Below are positions 61,440-64,000 of a stretch of 64,000 bases of DNA, piece by piece. The first letter of the stretch is position 1; every line of letters starts with the position of its first letter. Both the position numbers and the translations under genes were made by a program. The notes beneath the pieces were generated by a model. That model searched no databases, was not told the origin of the DNA, and worked only from the letters and a program-made list of their open reading frames with translations. The stretch is from Clostridium sp. (GTDB taxonomy: Bacteria > Bacteroidota > Bacteroidia > Bacteroidales > Bacteroidaceae). The DNA lies in assembly GCA_023663705.1 (NCBI GenBank), contig JAMPGY010000002.1, positions 1 to 64,000 on the forward strand, in the 5' to 3' direction.

Positions 61440-63062
61440 ATGAGATTTAATAAACTGAAAAAAACATATCTGCCGGTCATGCTGATGCTGTCCGGAGCCT
61501 ACAGTTGTATGGTGGGCTGTTCGGACAATTGGGACGACCATTATGAGCAGGGGATGGTGAGCGGCAGCAAATCGCTTATGACTCTGCTGGACGAAAACGA
61601 TCAATTGTCGCTTTTTGCACAGATGGTGCGCAAAAGCGGGTACGAGCAATTGCTCTCTTCTTCGCAGACCCTTACTGTATGGGCTCCTGTTAACGATGGA
61701 CTGAGAGACATCGATATGAACAACGACTTAATGGTGAAACAGACGGTAGAAAACCATATCGGACGGTTTTCGCATCCGCTTTCCACGGCTTCGGATGAAA
61801 CGCGTGTCCGCATGCTCAACGGAAAGCGTCTTCTATTCTCAAATTCGGCTGATGCCTATAAATTGGCTGATGCGCAGTTGAACCAAGGATCAGTCTTGGC
61901 CAACAACGGCTTGTTGTATGAGTTGGGAACGCATGTCGTTTATCGTCCCAATCTCTACGAATATATTGCTTCACGACCGGACTGCTCCATGCTTTACGAT
62001 TTTCTTAATGAGTATCAGGAGCATTATTTCGATGTGGATCAGAGTATTGAATTGGATGTGGATGCAAACGGCCGTCCGGTCTACGACTCGGTTTTTGTTG
62101 ATAGAAACATTCTGTTGCAGGACAAGCTGCTGGGGTTGGGTGACATCGCCAACGAAGACTCTGTCTACACCATGCTTATCCCCGACAATGCTGCGTGGCA
62201 GGCCGCCTACACACTCATGCACCCGGCATTCAAGGTGATGGACAACGAACTGACCGATGAACAGCTCGATTCGGTAGCTGACATACGCACGAAGTTGGCC
62301 ATTGTGAACGATTTAATTGTTCGCGGACAGGTGAATCCCCTTGCGGTTGATTCGGTGATAACCACAGGTAAGAGCGTGATGAAGAACCTGTCCGAATTGT
62401 ATGGCGCAGCACAACAGACGGAAATGAGCAATGGTGTGGCGTATGTATGCAACCGTTTGAATTACGATAACACCCAAACTTGGAGTAAGGCCATCAATGT
62501 CGAAGCCGAACTCAGCGACAACTACCAGTTCCAGCTCAGCAGCACCAGTGTTTTCCCGCGTATTGTGGCTGCCGACAATCCGGTTCAGGGAATCTCCGGA
62601 AACAGCTACCTGGAAGTAACCCCCGTGCGCACAACAGCTGCACCGGCAGTGGAATTCTATTTGCCGGATGTGCTCGGCGGCAAGGACGAGGGTGTGACTT
62701 ATAATATCCATGTGGTGATGGTGCCTGCGCTGGTAGAAGGCGAGGACATGAGTTCAGACAGCACCAAGGTACAGTTCACACTTTATCACAACAATGGCAG
62801 TAAGCACGAGCAGTTGGCACGTAGCGCAGAGTTCGAAACCAGTGGAACCCGGATGGTGCGATTGGAAGCGTTTAAGGACTTTGCATTTCCTGTAAGCGAT
62901 CGGGACGATATGCTCAACATGATAGCCAATAATTATTCAGAGGCGGTGTTAGACCGGTTTACGTTGTCGGCAACTACAACGATTAAATCCAGCAACAAGA
63001 ATTACACGCGTAATTTCCGTATAGACCGCATTATTCTCGAACCTATCAAGAAAGAATATTAA
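61440..63062 (+). CDS. FAS1 lipoprotein
   Basis: 540 residues. Lipobox YSCMVGC with Cys about 23 or 27, SDNWDDHYEQG. Two FAS1 repeats (LTVWAPVNDGLRDID about residue 72; YTMLIPDNAAWQAAYT about 245), then a beta-rich region (EFYLPDVLGGKDEGVTYNIHVVMVP) that resembles the C-terminal part of the previous protein. 63 bases after it. Likely part of the same surface complex; role inferred. Confidence 0.82.
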   Translation: MRFNKLKKTYLPVMLMLSGAYSCMVGCSDNWDDHYEQGMVSGSKSLMTLLDENDQLSLFAQMVRKSGYEQLLSSSQTLTVWAPVNDGLRDIDMNNDLMVKQTVENHIGRFSHPLSTASDETRVRMLNGKRLLFSNSADAYKLADAQLNQGSVLANNGLLYELGTHVVYRPNLYEYIASRPDCSMLYDFLNEYQEHYFDVDQSIELDVDANGRPVYDSVFVDRNILLQDKLLGLGDIANEDSVYTMLIPDNAAWQAAYTLMHPAFKVMDNELTDEQLDSVADIRTKLAIVNDLIVRGQVNPLAVDSVITTGKSVMKNLSELYGAAQQTEMSNGVAYVCNRLNYDNTQTWSKAINVEAELSDNYQFQLSSTSVFPRIVAADNPVQGISGNSYLEVTPVRTTAAPAVEFYLPDVLGGKDEGVTYNIHVVMVPALVEGEDMSSDSTKVQFTLYHNNGSKHEQLARSAEFETSGTRMVRLEAFKDFAFPVSDRDDMLNMIANNYSEAVLDRFTLSATTTIKSSNKNYTRNFRIDRIILEPIKKEY

Positions 63063-63066
63063 AATC

Positions 63067-64000
63067 ATGAATACGAAATCAAAATTAACGATACTGATTT
63101 CTGCAGCCTGCGTGTGTGGCACAGCAACTGTTTCTGCTGCCGAATCAGCTCTTCGGGCAGACACTGTGGCTGTGACCGATAAGGATGCGCGTGCAGTGCA
63201 GACTGTGAAGGGATATGTGGTGGATGCACGAAACGGTGCCCCGATATACGGTGTACGTGTTTCTGTGTATAATGGCAAGCAGACGGCTATGACAGACGAA
63301 AAAGGGCAGTTTGTTTTGGAAGTGGAGCAAACGCCTGCCGTTCTGTTGGTAAGTACAATGGGGTATCGCAGTTGCTATATTATTTCTGATGCAGGAAATC
63401 CGGAAAAGGTAGCCTTACATCAGTTGATTAACGAGACGGATGACGAAGGACTTTCACCGGTAAGTTCTTATTCCAGCACCTTGCATGGCATAGGGCAGGG
63501 TGCCGATACCGACCATGCTGTCACCACCCGTTTGTTGGGTAGTGTGTACGGTTCGGTTAATTCCGGAACAGAGGCTAACGGAAGTTCTATTTTTGTTCGG
63601 GGTATCCATTCCCTCAACACAAGCTCACAGCCTCTTTACATTGTAGACGGGGTGGTGTGGCAGTCCGAAGATCCTACGGCTTCTGTTTTCAACGGTTATT
63701 ATCATAGCCCGTTAGCTTTATTGCCGGCGGATGATATTGCAGAAATACGTGTGCTTTCCCCGGCAGAGGCTGCCGTATACGGCAGTAAGGGTGGCAATGG
63801 TGTGATTCAGATCACCACAAAACGGGCCACAGATATGGCTACAAAAATAGAGGCATACGCCACCGTGGGATTTTCTCTTCGTCCCAATACGATGCCGGTG
63901 ATGAACGCTGAGAACTATCGCGGTTATCTCTCGGATATGATTTCGGGTTATATAAAGGATCCCTCCCAGCTCGAGGCTATGAAATTCCTGAATTACGATC
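63067..64000 (+). CDS. second SusC-family TonB-linked protein (cut by the window end)
   Basis: 311 codons seen. Signal peptide to about residue 25 (SAAESAL), a carboxypeptidase-like domain (VKGYVVDARNGAPIYGVRV), then the start of the plug: FVRGIHSLNTSSQPLYIVDGVVW and ADDIAEIRVLSPAEAAVYGS. The barrel is outside the window. The gene starts 4 bases after the FAS1 stop, so it is in the same operon. A SusD partner would be expected next. Confidence 0.85.
   Translation, partial: MNTKSKLTILISAACVCGTATVSAAESALRADTVAVTDKDARAVQTVKGYVVDARNGAPIYGVRVSVYNGKQTAMTDEKGQFVLEVEQTPAVLLVSTMGYRSCYIISDAGNPEKVALHQLINETDDEGLSPVSSYSSTLHGIGQGADTDHAVTTRLLGSVYGSVNSGTEANGSSIFVRGIHSLNTSSQPLYIVDGVVWQSEDPTASVFNGYYHSPLALLPADDIAEIRVLSPAEAAVYGSKGGNGVIQITTKRATDMATKIEAYATVGFSLRPNTMPVMNAENYRGYLSDMISGYIKDPSQLEAMKFLNYD

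Noticed and set aside
63145-63330. Minus-strand frames over the last SusC gene
   Set aside because: Overlap the plus-strand signal peptide and carboxypeptidase-like domain of a clear SusC protein.

Overview
The window looks like a chromosome segment of a Bacteroidales bacterium, probably near Prevotellaceae/Bacteroidaceae; genus is not decided. Evidence: SusC/SusD pairs, a type IX secretion sorting domain, fasciclin lipoproteins, PPi-dependent phosphofructokinase, MenA, a stand-alone MetH activation domain, and many promoters with the Bacteroidetes -7 box TAnnTTTG, some with TTTG about 19-21 bases upstream. Shine-Dalgarno sites are not obvious.

Layout. 1-16.5 kb: housekeeping genes, mostly on the minus strand (S37 peptidase, SUI1/YciH, nucleosidase, EttA, MenA, YeiH-type transporter, YgiQ radical SAM protein, a large amidase, an acyltransferase), then pfp and a GH25 lysozyme on plus. 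16.5-17.3 kb: RNA-rich intergenic region with a strong structured RNA candidate. 17.3-22.7 kb: six-gene operon of uncharacterised exported proteins. 23-34.7 kb: lipoprotein, PlsC, phosphoesterase, MetH activation protein, PyrC, HD hydrolase, a predicted short sRNA, GT2 glycosyltransferase, Mfd and a histidine phosphatase.

34.7-42.5 kb is the most unusual part. About 1 kb of layered repeats (a duplicated promoter segment, a nested inverted-repeat MITE-like element and a degenerate 23-bp tandem array) runs into the distal end of a CRISPR array. The array has 10 spacers and a 36-bp repeat whose end is the Cas12a crRNA hairpin. It is followed by cas2, cas1, cas4 and a full-length cas12a, all on minus, with a Bacteroidetes-type promoter placed at the leader edge. 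This is a complete type V-A system: Cas4-Cas1-Cas2 acquire spacers and Cas12a processes crRNA and cuts DNA. The cas12a stretch between two conserved blocks, covering the PAM-interacting region, is strikingly AT-rich, which may mean a recombined segment. Two spacers are identical except for the PAM-proximal base.

42.5-64 kb is a polysaccharide utilisation locus. Four exported glycosidases (GH36 alpha-galactosidase, two GH-D clan enzymes of which one carries a type IX sorting domain, and GH95) run on minus. They diverge from a plus-strand surface operon: FAS1 lipoprotein, SusC, SusD, two further FAS1 lipoproteins and a second SusC cut by the window end. The likely substrate carries terminal galactose/arabinopyranose and L-fucose or L-galactose, but this is inferred from enzyme families only.
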